The notes: generated by a model not told the origin, from the letters alone. A stretch of 64,000 nucleotides of DNA from Verrucomicrobiota bacterium (GCA_017301995.1 JAFLEH010000024.1:1-64000); one strand, 5' to 3'. Counted from the stretch's first letter, positions 17,927 through 25,437 are shown. Made by a program: numbers and translations.

Positions 17927-18949
17927 ATGAATCCCACCCCCACCCAACAACTTCCGCTGCTGGAGGCCGTGTGCCGCCGCGGCGTGCTCGTCGCCACCTC
18001 CGTGCGCTATTGGCGCGGATGCAAGCGGCTCAGCCCGGAGGACCTCGGCCTTGATCCGGCCCATGTTTCCGAACGGCTCATCCAGCTCGGCCACAAGCGG
18101 CTCATCCCGCGCGACGCCCTCCAGGCGTTCGCCCTCATCGAGTCGCGCGTGCAGTCCACCGTGGAAAGCGCCAGCTTTCCGTTCCTCGGCGGCATCGGCC
18201 GCTTCGTGCCCAACCCCCGGCTGGGCGAACTGAAGGAGAAGCTCGACAGACTCCATGAGGAGTTCCGCAGCGCCACGCTCGACTTCGTCGCCGGCTACGG
18301 TCCGCTTCGTGAGAACGCGATGGCCGAATGGCGCGAGGCCGCCCGCCACCTCAACGGCAGCGCCGAACGCCTGATCCTGACCATCGAGCAGTCGTTCCCG
18401 CCCGCCGGGGAGATCGCCCGGCGGTTCGCCTTCGAGACCCGGCTGTTCCAGATCGCGGCGCCGGAAAGTTTCCAACTGGAAGCCGCGGAAACCCTGGCCC
18501 AAAGCGAGGCCGCGGACGACCGACGCCGCATCGCGGAGGACGCCACCCGCCGCCTGCAAAGCGACCTGGACGGCTTCATCCGCGAAAGCGTCACCTCCCT
18601 GCGCGAGGAAACCGCCCGGCTGGCCGGCGAGGTGCTCGCCACCATCAGCGGTTCGGAAAACGGCGTCCACCAGCGCACGCTCAACCGGCTCTCGGCGTTC
18701 ATCGACTCGTTCCGCTCGCTCAATTTCGCGGGCGACCAGCAGTTGGAGAACACGCTAGAGAAGTTCCGCCGCGACCTGCTCACCCGCAGCGCGGAGGACT
18801 ACCGCACCGAACCCGGCGCGGCGGCCACCCTCACCGAGGGCCTCAACCGCCTTCGCGAAACCGCGGTGCAGCTCGCCCGAGGCGACGCGCGCGACATCGT
18901 CTCGCGTTTCGGCCAACTCGGCGGACGCAGGCTCGCGGCCGTCGGGTGA
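17927..18949 (+). CDS. DUF3150-like island protein
   Basis: 340 residues, mostly helical and charged, without signal or membrane segments. The N-terminal third (VRYWRGCKRLSPEDLGLD, LGHKRLIPRDALQAF, SFPFLGGIGRFVPN) resembles the DUF3150 family seen in phages and integrative elements. The rest is long coiled-coil-like helices (ETLAQSEAADDRRR, LREETARLAGEVL). No catalytic motif is visible. Family assignment is by eye and moderate. It is followed by a terminator-like hairpin, so it probably closes the first transcription unit of the island. Confidence 0.55.
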   Translation: MNPTPTQQLPLLEAVCRRGVLVATSVRYWRGCKRLSPEDLGLDPAHVSERLIQLGHKRLIPRDALQAFALIESRVQSTVESASFPFLGGIGRFVPNPRLGELKEKLDRLHEEFRSATLDFVAGYGPLRENAMAEWREAARHLNGSAERLILTIEQSFPPAGEIARRFAFETRLFQIAAPESFQLEAAETLAQSEAADDRRRIAEDATRRLQSDLDGFIRESVTSLREETARLAGEVLATISGSENGVHQRTLNRLSAFIDSFRSLNFAGDQQLENTLEKFRRDLLTRSAEDYRTEPGAAATLTEGLNRLRETAVQLARGDARDIVSRFGQLGGRRLAAVG

Positions 18950-18962
18950 AACCCGCAATCCA

Positions 18963-18998
18963 GCCCGTCGGCATCCCGCCCGGCGGGCGTTTCCTTTT
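18963..18998 (+). terminator. Hairpin after the DUF3150-like gene
   Basis: GCCCGTCGG (18963-18971) pairs with CCGGCGGGC (18980-18988), with one U:G pair, followed by GTTTCCTTTT. Confidence 0.55.
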
Positions 18999-19271
18999 CC
19001 GGGCGTCTCCGCGCCCGGTCTTCCCGCACAGTCATCAAATCATCACACGCCACGCTGTCATTCTCCCGTCTAGCCTGATTTCCCCCAACCATTCCTCCCG
19101 CTGAAATCCCCATCACCCATCCCGCTCCATCCACTCCCGAAGCCACTTCACCCGCTCCAACACAATCCCCCCGGCCGGACACGTTCCGGCAACCCGCGCG
19201 AAGGGCGGCCCTCCAACAAAGGGGCCGCCCTTCGCGCATCCGCCAACTTCCATCCACCAACTTCCATCCCC

Positions 19272-19299
19272 CAATAACCAATAACGAATAACAAATAAC
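19272..19299. repeat. Four tandem (C/G/A)AATAAC heptamers
   Basis: CAATAAC, CAATAAC, GAATAAC, AAATAAC lie 12 nt before the ATG of the DUF1257 gene. Confidence 0.85.
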
Positions 19300-19310
19300 T
19301 TCCCCCACCC

Positions 19311-19700
19311 ATGTCCCACTTCACCACCATCCACACCCAGATCCGCGATCTCGACGCCCTGGCCGACGCCTGCGCCGAACTCGGCGTCAGCCTCGTGCCG
19401 GACACCGTCTGCCGCGGATACGCCGGGCTCACCCGCAAGGCCCCCCATGTCATCAAACTCAAAGGCCCCTACGACATCGCCGTCGAACCCTCGAAGGAAA
19501 ACGACGGAACCTACGGCCTGACCACCGACTGGTGGGACGGCCACGTCGCGAAAGAGGTCGGCCCGCACTACGGCCGTCTGCTCCAGATCTACGGCGTCCA
19601 CAAGACGACGCGCGAGGCCGCCAGACGCGGACTGCGCGTGACCCGCCGCGTGGAAGCCGATGACTCCATCCTTCTGACCTTGGAAGGAGGTGTCCTGTGA
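19311..19700 (+). CDS. ycf35: DUF1257 / Ycf35-family protein
   Basis: 129 residues starting MSHFTTIHTQIRDLDALADAC, the diagnostic start of DUF1257 (Ycf35 in plastids and cyanobacteria). Other family features are the strand pair HVIKLKGPYDIAVEP, the YGLTTDWW motif and YGVHKTTREAARRGL. Biochemical function is unknown. It is followed by a DUF2997 gene overlapping by GTGA, and two genes later by a Ycf46-type AAA+ ATPase. Similar DUF1257-DUF2997-AAA+ groupings are known from cyanobacteria; here the set sits on a mobile-looking island. The C-terminus overlaps a near-perfect Shine-Dalgarno sequence for the next gene. Confidence 0.85.
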   Translation: MSHFTTIHTQIRDLDALADACAELGVSLVPDTVCRGYAGLTRKAPHVIKLKGPYDIAVEPSKENDGTYGLTTDWWDGHVAKEVGPHYGRLLQIYGVHKTTREAARRGLRVTRRVEADDSILLTLEGGVL

Positions 19701-19903
19701 GCCGCCGCATTCTTGTCAGAGTATCCCCGGCCGGCGCGATCACCGTCGAGGCCGAAGGGTTCCAGGGCAACGGTTGCGAAGCCGCGACCAAGGCCATCGA
19801 GGAAGCCCTCGGCAAAGCCACCACCCGCGTCCGCAAACCCGAATACCGCCGGCAGTCCCTGCTGGAGGAAAACCAGCAGCGGTTGGAAATCGGAGGCGAG
19901 TGA
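19697..19903 (+). CDS. DUF2997 protein
   Basis: 68 residues with a GTG start overlapping the preceding stop (GTGA). A strong Shine-Dalgarno sequence (GGAAGGAGGTG, 19682-19692) precedes it, an exception in this island. The family pattern is ILVRVSPAGAITVEAEGFQGNGC then a helix (AATKAIEEALGK) and KPEYRRQSL. The partner relation with DUF1257 is strict here: coupled translation predicts similar amounts of both proteins, perhaps a complex. Function unknown. Confidence 0.8.
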   Translation: MSRRILVRVSPAGAITVEAEGFQGNGCEAATKAIEEALGKATTRVRKPEYRRQSLLEENQQRLEIGGE

Positions 19904-19904
19904 A

Positions 19905-19978
19905 AAGCACGAAGCACGAAGCACCAAATTCCAAACCGGAATGCGTCTGATCTCCACCAATGACCACTGACCATTGAC
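19905..19978. repeat. Two further heptamer families: AAGCACG x3 and CANTGAC x3
   Basis: AAGCACG, AAGCACG, AAGCACC at 19905-19925, then CAATGAC, CACTGAC, CATTGAC at 19958-19978, 2 nt before the next ATG. Different sequences, same 7-bp period. Confidence 0.85.
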
Positions 19979-19980
19979 CC

Positions 19981-20220
19981 ATGACTCCATCCACCCTCCG
20001 CATCCAGCCGGGCGGGCGCATCGACTGTCTCTACACCGATGCCATTGATCTGCGCTCGCTCGGCCGGCTGCATGTCCGCCGGGCCAGCGTGATCCTTTTC
20101 TGCGACCGTTCGCAGGAGTGGAAAGTCCGCTGCGCCTCCACCGGCAAGCTCCTCTTTTCCCATCCCTCCCGCGACGAATGCCTGGAATGGGAAAAGCGCA
20201 ACCTCGATCCCGGTCGTTAG
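19981..20220 (+). CDS. Small conserved-looking island protein
   Basis: 79 residues, no membrane segment. Predicted strands: TLRIQPGGRIDCLYTD, RLHVRRASVILF and WKVRCASTGKLLF, then a helix with SRDECLEWEKRNL. The pattern 'IxPxGxIxxLYxDxxDLxxLGxxxxxRAS' looks like small phage or element proteins of unknown function; I cannot name a family. It lies between the DUF2997 and Ycf46 genes, so it may belong to the same functional set. Confidence 0.6.
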   Translation: MTPSTLRIQPGGRIDCLYTDAIDLRSLGRLHVRRASVILFCDRSQEWKVRCASTGKLLFSHPSRDECLEWEKRNLDPGR

Positions 20221-20228
20221 ACCGGGAG

Positions 20229-20411
20229 ACTCAAGACTTCAAGACGCAAGACCGCTGCGCTGCAAGAGACAAGAGTCAAGACAGGAGAGCAAGAAAAGAG
20301 CGTCGCGCTCCTGTTGCTCCAAATCCTGGGTCTTGGGTCTTGAAGCGAGCCGGAAGGCGGGCGGTCCTGCGTCTGCCTCCCCCCAATAACCAATAACAAA
20401 TAACATATAAC
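20229..20411. repeat. Intergenic heptamer cassette 1 (CAAGANN ... AATAAC)
   Basis: Left part: CAAGAC-type units at 20231-20252, then CAAGAGA, CAAGAGT, CAAGACA, GGAGAGC (20263-20290). Right part: CAATAAC, CAATAAC, AAATAAC, ATATAAC (20384-20411), ending 11 nt before the ATG of the Ycf46 gene. A GC-rich linker joins the two. Confidence 0.8.
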
Positions 20412-20422
20412 TCCACCCCCCC

Positions 20423-21937
20423 ATGACCCTAACCACCTATCTGCGCGCCGGCCATCCCGGACTGGCGCTTGTCACTCCCGAGGAAGCCCGCGCCGAGGCG
20501 GAAATCGCCGCCGTGTGCTCCGCTCTCGAACGCCGCCTCCACGCATGGTCCTCCACCGAGGGCCTCGTCGATGTGGCCGACAACCGCGCCACCCAGTGCT
20601 ACGATCCGCTCGACGCCCTCCAGCTCCTCGACGGACTCTTCGCCGCCGAATCCCCGCGCCACGTCGTGCTCATGCGCGACCTCCAGCTCTACCTCGACCG
20701 GAGCGACCCGCCGCTGGTCCGCCGCCTGCGCGACACCCTGCGCGTCGCCAAGGCCAACGGCCACGCGCTCGTTCTGCTGGGCTGCCGCCTCAAGCTGCCG
20801 CCCGAACTGGAGCACGATATCACCCATGTCGATTTCAGCCTGCCCGACGCCGCCCGCCTCGGCACCGTGCTCGAAGGCATCATGAAATCGGCCAAGCTGA
20901 AGACCCTCAACGCCGCCATCCGCGAAGCCGCCATCCAGGCCGCGCTCGGTCTAACCACCACCGAGGCCGAAAACGCCTTCGCGCTTTCCGTCGTGGAATC
21001 CGGCGGCATCGACCACCGCATCGTCTCCCGAGAAAAAGCCCGCACCCTCAAGCGCAACGGCCTGGTGGAAGTCGTCCCGGCCACCACCTCCCTCGACGAT
21101 ATCGGCGGACTCGGGTTGCTCAAGGAATGGCTCGTGCGGCGCTCCGGCGCGTTCGGGGCATCGGCCAAGGCCTACGGGCTGCCCGCGCCCAAGGGCCTGC
21201 TCATCGTCGGCATCCCCGGCACCGGCAAGTCCCTGACCGCCAAGGCCACCGCCGGAGCCTTCGGCCTGCCGCTGCTGCGCCTCGACATGGGCCGCGTGTT
21301 CGGCGGCGTCATCGGCCAGAGCGAGGCGAACCTGCGTGCGGTCATCCAGACCGCGTCCGCCATCGCGCCCTGCGTGCTGTGGATCGACGAAATCGAAAAG
21401 GGCTTCTCCGGCAGCCAGTCGAGCGGCAGCACCGACGGCGGCACCTCCGCCCGCGTGTTCGGCTCGTTCCTCTCCTGGATGCAGGAAAAGGACCAGCCGG
21501 TGTTCGTCGTGGCCACCGCCAACGACGTTTCGAAACTCCCGCCCGAGTTCCTGCGCAAGGGCCGTTTCGACGAGATGTTCTTCGTCGATCTGCCCGACGC
21601 CCTGGAGCGCGCGCAGATCTGGGACATCGTGATCGCCCGCCACGGCCGCCGGCCCACCGACTACGACACCGTGCTGCTGGCCCGCGCCTGCGAGCAATAC
21701 ACCGGAGCCGAGATCGAGGCGGTGTTCATCGACGCCCTGCACGAGGCCTACGCCGAAGGCCGGGAGCCGAAACCCAAGGACATTCTGGAAGCCATGTCCA
21801 ACACCGTGCCCATCGCCCAACTGATGGACGGCCGCATCGCCGCCCTGCGCCACTGGGCCAAGGGCCGCGCCCGCGAGGCCGGATCGAAAGGCGCGCCCGC
21901 CCGACGCCACGGACGGCGGGTCACCGGCGAGGGCTGA
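20423..21937 (+). CDS. ycf46: Ycf46-type AAA+ ATPase
   Basis: 504 residues. The N-terminal 200 residues are the helical/P-loop-like domain seen in Ycf46 (LLDGLFAAESPRHVVLMRDL, DITHVDFSLPDA). The AAA+ core has Walker A GIPGTGKS (Lys about 269), Walker B CVLWIDEIEKG (Asp 322, Glu 323), sensor 1 VVATAND and the arginine-finger region LRKGRFDEMFF. The nearest named relatives are plastid/cyanobacterial Ycf46, an AAA+ protein of poorly defined role. All catalytic residues are intact, so ATP-driven remodelling of a protein or nucleic-acid partner is expected. Encoded with DUF1257 (Ycf35) and DUF2997 upstream and a DNA ligase downstream. Confidence 0.88.
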   Translation: MTLTTYLRAGHPGLALVTPEEARAEAEIAAVCSALERRLHAWSSTEGLVDVADNRATQCYDPLDALQLLDGLFAAESPRHVVLMRDLQLYLDRSDPPLVRRLRDTLRVAKANGHALVLLGCRLKLPPELEHDITHVDFSLPDAARLGTVLEGIMKSAKLKTLNAAIREAAIQAALGLTTTEAENAFALSVVESGGIDHRIVSREKARTLKRNGLVEVVPATTSLDDIGGLGLLKEWLVRRSGAFGASAKAYGLPAPKGLLIVGIPGTGKSLTAKATAGAFGLPLLRLDMGRVFGGVIGQSEANLRAVIQTASAIAPCVLWIDEIEKGFSGSQSSGSTDGGTSARVFGSFLSWMQEKDQPVFVVATANDVSKLPPEFLRKGRFDEMFFVDLPDALERAQIWDIVIARHGRRPTDYDTVLLARACEQYTGAEIEAVFIDALHEAYAEGREPKPKDILEAMSNTVPIAQLMDGRIAALRHWAKGRAREAGSKGAPARRHGRRVTGEG

Positions 21938-22040
21938 TAGACACAACCGGAAGCCGGCATGCGTGACGGCACCATCCCATATCCACCCCATCAACGCCGC
22001 CGCAATCCGCAGTCCGGGTTGTGGCGGTGATGGGCGCTTC

Positions 22041-22076
22041 GTCCCATCCGTCCCATCCGTCCCATCCGTCCCATCT
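22041..22076. repeat. Four tandem 9-bp GTCCCATCC units
   Basis: Units begin at 22041, 22050, 22059 and 22068 (last unit GTCCCATCT). They lie in the 201-nt gap before the ligase gene. From 22081 to 22138 the leader is made of A and C with almost no T and no G. Confidence 0.85.
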
Positions 22077-22138
22077 CCCCAAAACCCACCCCCAACCCAA
22101 CAACCAACCAACCAAACCAACCCCAACACCCCACCATC

Positions 22139-23230
22139 ATGCCAACCCCCATTCCAACCACCACCCTCAACTCCACCTCGCTCTATTTCCGCGAAGGCAA
22201 CTCCGACAAGGAATACCACGCCGCCATCGAACCGCGCGGTGACGGCTATATCGTCACCTTCGCATACGGCCGGCGCGGCTCCACCCTGACCACCGGAACC
22301 AAGACCACGGCTCCCGTGTCCATGGCCGAGGCCACCAAGGTCTTCGACAAGCTCGTCGCCTCCAAGGTCGCCAAGGGCTACCGGCCCATCGCCAATACCA
22401 ACGCGCCAGTCTATCAGCAGACAGGCAACGAGGGCGCCGACACCGGCATCCGCTGCCAGCTCCTCAATCCCGTTGACGGAACCGAACTGGAGCGCCTGCT
22501 GGACGACGACCGCCACTGCCTCCAACAGAAGCACGACGGCCGCCGGCTGCTGGTCCACAAACAGGGCCTCCGGATCACCGGCATCAACCGCCGGGGACTG
22601 GAAACCTCCATCCCCGGACCGATCCGCGACGCGGTGGCCGCCATCGGCCACGACCTGCTCATCGACGGCGAGGCCGCGGGCGACACGCTCCACGCCTTCG
22701 ACCTGCTGGAACTCGGCGGCACCGACCTGCGGCCCACCGGCTATCTGGACCGCTACCACAGCCTGCTCGCCCTCTGCGGCGACAGCCTGCCCGGCATCAA
22801 TGTCGTGGCCACCACCGTCGATCCGGCCGACAAACGCCGGATGTTCGGCAACTGCCGCGACACCGGATGCGAGGGTGTGGTCCTCAAGCGCATGGACGCG
22901 CCGTTCGCGCCGGGCCGCCCGGCATCCGGCGGACCTCAACTGAAATACAAGTTCGTCGAAGCCGCGTCGTTCATCGTCACCGGCATCAACGCCAAACGTA
23001 GCGTCACCCTGGGTCTCCACGATGGTGCCAAGCAGGTATCCGCCGGCAATGTCACCATCCCGCCCAACCACGCCATTCCCCAATTGGGGACTGTGGTGGA
23101 TGTGAAATACCTATACGCGTTCAGGGAGAGCGGCGCGATCTACCAACCGGTCTATCTCGGCCCGCGCGCCGACATCCCGGCCGCCGAATGCGTCACCGAC
23201 CAACTGAAATACAAGCCCGACGGTCAGTAG
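22139..23230 (+). CDS. ATP-dependent DNA ligase with N-terminal WGR domain
   Basis: 363 residues. Residues 12-85 form a WGR domain (SLYFREGNSDKEYHAA, VTFAYGRRGS, KVFDKLVASKVAKGY), a nucleic-acid-binding fold known from PARPs and MolR-like proteins. The ligase domain follows: motif I QKHDGRR (adenylated Lys about 131), motif III LLIDGEAAGD, motif IV EGVVLKR and motif V LKYKFVEA. An OB-fold-like C-terminal region (residues about 275-350) is present. The set is complete, so nick sealing activity is likely. The leading Q instead of E before K-x-D-G is unusual. It is followed by a strong terminator. With the nuclease, AAA+ protein and clamp nearby, a DNA repair role fits. Confidence 0.88.
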   Translation: MPTPIPTTTLNSTSLYFREGNSDKEYHAAIEPRGDGYIVTFAYGRRGSTLTTGTKTTAPVSMAEATKVFDKLVASKVAKGYRPIANTNAPVYQQTGNEGADTGIRCQLLNPVDGTELERLLDDDRHCLQQKHDGRRLLVHKQGLRITGINRRGLETSIPGPIRDAVAAIGHDLLIDGEAAGDTLHAFDLLELGGTDLRPTGYLDRYHSLLALCGDSLPGINVVATTVDPADKRRMFGNCRDTGCEGVVLKRMDAPFAPGRPASGGPQLKYKFVEAASFIVTGINAKRSVTLGLHDGAKQVSAGNVTIPPNHAIPQLGTVVDVKYLYAFRESGAIYQPVYLGPRADIPAAECVTDQLKYKPDGQ

Positions 23231-23362
23231 CCATTGGTCATCAGCGCGCAAGCCCCCTGATAACCGACAACAAACAACCGATAACCCTATCCCCGCTCCC
23301 GCACAGGACCGACGAGGCAAGCCCGGCGGCACGACACGCCCAAGCGCCGCCGGGGAAACACA

Positions 23363-23413
23363 GGGCCGCCACGGAGTTGCCATACTCATCCCCCGTGGCG
23401 GCCCATTTTTTTT
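23363..23413 (+). terminator. Strong intrinsic terminator of the ligase transcript
   Basis: GGGCCGCCACGG (23363-23374) pairs perfectly with CCGTGGCGGCCC (23393-23404) across an 18-nt loop, followed by A and eight T. Confidence 0.85.
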
Positions 23414-23437
23414 CGAAGATACCAGACCGCTTCGCTG

Positions 23438-23523
23438 CAAGAGACAAGACACCAGACAAGAGAGCAAAGGCACGCGCGAAAGCCCGCCTCTTGCCCTCTC
23501 CCAAATAACAAACAACCGATAAC
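23438..23523. repeat. Intergenic heptamer cassette 2
   Basis: CAAGAGA, CAAGACA, CCAGACA, AGAGAGC (23438-23465), a GC-rich linker containing CGCGCGAAAGCCCGCCTCTTG, and AAATAAC, AAACAAC, CGATAAC (23503-23523), then ACTCCACCACCCC-ATG shape before the next gene at 23535. Confidence 0.85.
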
Positions 23524-23534
23524 TCCACCACCCC

Positions 23535-23780
23535 ATGCCACCTCTCCCCACCTTCACCGTCTTCTGCCAGCAGGGCGACCAGATCGGAACGACCCACATC
23601 GCCCCGGTCGAGGCCGCGGATCTCGAATCCGCCATCCTCGCCGGACGCGAACAGTGTCTATCCGACTGGAATGGCGGATTCTCTCCCGGAAACGCTCCGT
23701 TCACCCTCGACGACATCCACTGCCTCGGCGTGGCCGAGGGAGACATCCGCATCCTCCATTGGCAGGATCAGGAGGACTGA
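23535..23780 (+). CDS. Small island protein of unknown function
   Basis: 81 residues, acidic, no membrane segment. It has strands TFTVFCQQGDQIGTTHIAPV, a helix ESAILAGREQCLSDW and a second pair FTLDDIHCLGVAEGDIRILHW. The layout (strand, helix, strand) looks like a small folded domain rather than random coding. No family recognised. It stands alone between two heptamer cassettes with no Shine-Dalgarno sequence. Confidence 0.6.
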   Translation: MPPLPTFTVFCQQGDQIGTTHIAPVEAADLESAILAGREQCLSDWNGGFSPGNAPFTLDDIHCLGVAEGDIRILHWQDQED

Positions 23781-23807
23781 CGCCGGAGACCCAAAACCGC
23801 TTCGCCG

Positions 23808-23907
23808 CAAGAGACAAGAATCAAGCCAGGAGAGCAAGGGCACGTGCGAAGGCCCACCTCTTGCCCTCTCCCAAATAACCAATAACCAATAACAAATAAC
23901 CAATAAC
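23808..23907. repeat. Intergenic heptamer cassette 3
   Basis: CAAGAGA, CAAGAAT, CAAGCCA, GGAGAGC (23808-23835), a linker that can pair GAGAGCAAG with CTTGCCCTCTC, then AAATAAC, CAATAAC, CAATAAC, AAATAAC, CAATAAC (23873-23907), 8 nt before the next ATG. Confidence 0.85.
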
Positions 23908-23915
23908 TCCATCCC

Positions 23916-24098
23916 ATGAAAGCCACCATCAAGGACAACACCCTCATCATCGAAATCCCGCTGCATGCCCCGCGTCCGTCCGCCACCGGCAAGACGCTCA
24001 CGGTGGCCAGCAGCAACGGCAACCAACCCACCGCCGCCACCGTCAACGGCCTGCCCGTCATCGTCGGCGTCAACGCCTACATCAAGCCCGGACGCTGA
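23916..24098 (+). CDS. 60-residue island protein
   Basis: The start MKATIKDNTLIIEIPL predicts two short strands, then SATGKTLTVASSNGNQPTAA and NGLPVIVGVNAYIK. It looks like a small beta-rich domain. Similar short proteins occur on phages and plasmids, but I cannot assign a named family. Bracketed by heptamer cassettes on both sides. Confidence 0.6.
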   Translation: MKATIKDNTLIIEIPLHAPRPSATGKTLTVASSNGNQPTAATVNGLPVIVGVNAYIKPGR

Positions 24099-24129
24099 CG
24101 CGTCCGGGAGACACAAGACCGCTTCGCTG

Positions 24130-24262
24130 CAAGAGACAAGAATCAAGACAAGAGAGCAAGACTCCGCGCGAAAGCCCGCCTCTCGCTCTATCCAGTCTTC
24201 CGTCCTCTGTCTCAACGTCTTCCGTCTCTCTCCCAAATAACAAATAACAAATAACCAATAAC
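24130..24262. repeat. Intergenic heptamer cassette 4
   Basis: CAAGAGA, CAAGAAT, CAAGACA, AGAGAGC (24130-24157), a linker that includes GTCTTCC/GTCCTCT-like 7-mers (about 24195-24230), then AAATAAC three times and CAATAAC (24235-24262), 11 nt before the clamp gene. Confidence 0.85.
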
Positions 24263-24273
24263 CCTACTCCCCC

Positions 24274-25437
24274 ATGAACCTAACCATCTCCGTTTCCGAT
24301 CTGGCGGCGGCCCGCAAGCTGCTCACCCGGATCCGCTTCGCGCGGCTCAGCCTTCCCGTGCTCAACCATGTGCTCGCCACCGTCGATGCCGCCGGGCTCA
24401 CCCTGGCCGTCACCGATCTCGACCACTGGCTTGAGACCCGGCTCCCCGCCGTCATCGAACCCTTCGCGCCGGGACGTTTCCTCATCCCCGCGGAAGCCCT
24501 CAAGGCCGCCGCGGCCGGGGACAAACATTCCCACGCGCACTTCGTCTTCGAGGACACTCCGGACGGCCCGAAGCTCACGCTAACCGTTCCATGCTCCGGC
24601 ATGAACGCCGTTTCCGTCCACCGGCCCGAACCCGCCGACCAGTTCCCGGCGCGGCCGTCGGCGGGCGGTGCCATCGCACACCTGCCCTGCGAGACGTTCG
24701 TCGCCTTGGGTCGGGTCGCCGGCTTGGCCTCCACCGACCCCACGCGTCACGTCCTCAACGGCGTGTTCTTCACGCCCGACCGGGGTGGGGAACTTGTGGC
24801 CACCAACGGGCGGACTCTTGCGCTGGCGCCGGTGCGTTTCTCCGGTCACCCGTTCATCCTGCCCAGCGCCGCCGCCCGCGTGCTCGTCCACCCGGACTTC
24901 GCCACCCGCGATGCCGCCATCTGCCAGGAAACCTCCGACGGAAACGTGGTCCGGGTGATGTTCCGCTCCGGTCCCCACACCCTGCTGGCGAAAACCATTG
25001 AGGGGATCTATCCGAACTACCGGCAGGTCATTCCCGCCGATCACACGGCGGAAGCCGTCATCCCGGAAGCCCACCGGCCCGGGCTCATCGCCTGGCTGCG
25101 CTCGCTCTCGGGCAGGCGCGGGTCCGTGGTGCTCCGCCATGACCGACCCGGCCAGCTCGGCATCACCCTCGAAGACTACGATTCCGACTCCGAAACCGTC
25201 TCCATCCGGGTGCCGGCCGCGGTCTCCGGCGAGGTCCCGGTGATCGCCTACGATCCCGCCCACTTCGCCGACGTCCTGGCGATCGGCTCCGCGCTGCGGT
25301 TCACCGACGGCATGAGTGCCACGCTCCTGACCGCCCCGGACGGAACCCTCTGCGTCCTGATGCCCACCCGCTGCCACGCCTCATCCGCCATCCACCACGC
25401 CACCGCTCCCCCCGCCACCCACCCGGCCGCCGCCTGA
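24274..25437 (+). CDS. Divergent DNA sliding clamp (DnaN-like)
   Basis: 387 residues with the three-domain pattern of the bacterial beta clamp. Domain 1 has LPVLNHVLATVDAAGLTLAV with the LPVL...LAVTDLD core. Domain 2 starts at DPTRHVLNGVFFTP and GELVATNGRTLAL. Domain 3 follows TIEGIYPNYRQVIP and ends at CVLMPTR, equivalent to the canonical MPMRL end, here with an extra 20-residue tail rich in A, H and P. It is clearly a clamp paralogue, not the housekeeping dnaN next to dnaA. The extra tail follows the strand that normally helps form the partner-binding pocket. Acquired clamps on plasmids and phages load their own polymerases or repair enzymes. It is the last gene of the island. Confidence 0.85.
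   Translation: MNLTISVSDLAAARKLLTRIRFARLSLPVLNHVLATVDAAGLTLAVTDLDHWLETRLPAVIEPFAPGRFLIPAEALKAAAAGDKHSHAHFVFEDTPDGPKLTLTVPCSGMNAVSVHRPEPADQFPARPSAGGAIAHLPCETFVALGRVAGLASTDPTRHVLNGVFFTPDRGGELVATNGRTLALAPVRFSGHPFILPSAAARVLVHPDFATRDAAICQETSDGNVVRVMFRSGPHTLLAKTIEGIYPNYRQVIPADHTAEAVIPEAHRPGLIAWLRSLSGRRGSVVLRHDRPGQLGITLEDYDSDSETVSIRVPAAVSGEVPVIAYDPAHFADVLAIGSALRFTDGMSATLLTAPDGTLCVLMPTRCHASSAIHHATAPPATHPAAA

Larger units (their letters stand above)
18950..19310. other. Intergenic region with two strong hairpins and repeats
   Basis: A terminator-like hairpin lies at 18963-18988. A perfect 16-bp inverted repeat (19196-19211 with 19222-19237, 10-nt loop) has no T-run behind it. A tandem copy of CAACTTCCATC follows near 19250-19272, then the AATAAC heptamers. 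No gene is supported. Confidence 0.6.
23231..23534. other. Intergenic region after the ligase gene
   Basis: Contains GATAACC-type heptamers (23259-23286: GATAACC, GACAACA, AACAACC, GATAACC), the ligase terminator, and heptamer cassette 2. No gene is supported. Confidence 0.7.

Noticed and set aside
20951..23083. A 710-codon open frame on the minus strand opposite the Ycf46 and ligase genes
   Set aside because: It is antisense to two genes with complete, well-conserved catalytic motifs; its residues are G/A/V/D-rich as expected of a mirror frame in GC-rich DNA.
19272..24262. Heptamer tracts as a CRISPR array
   Set aside because: Units are 7 bp and contiguous, without spacers of constant length.
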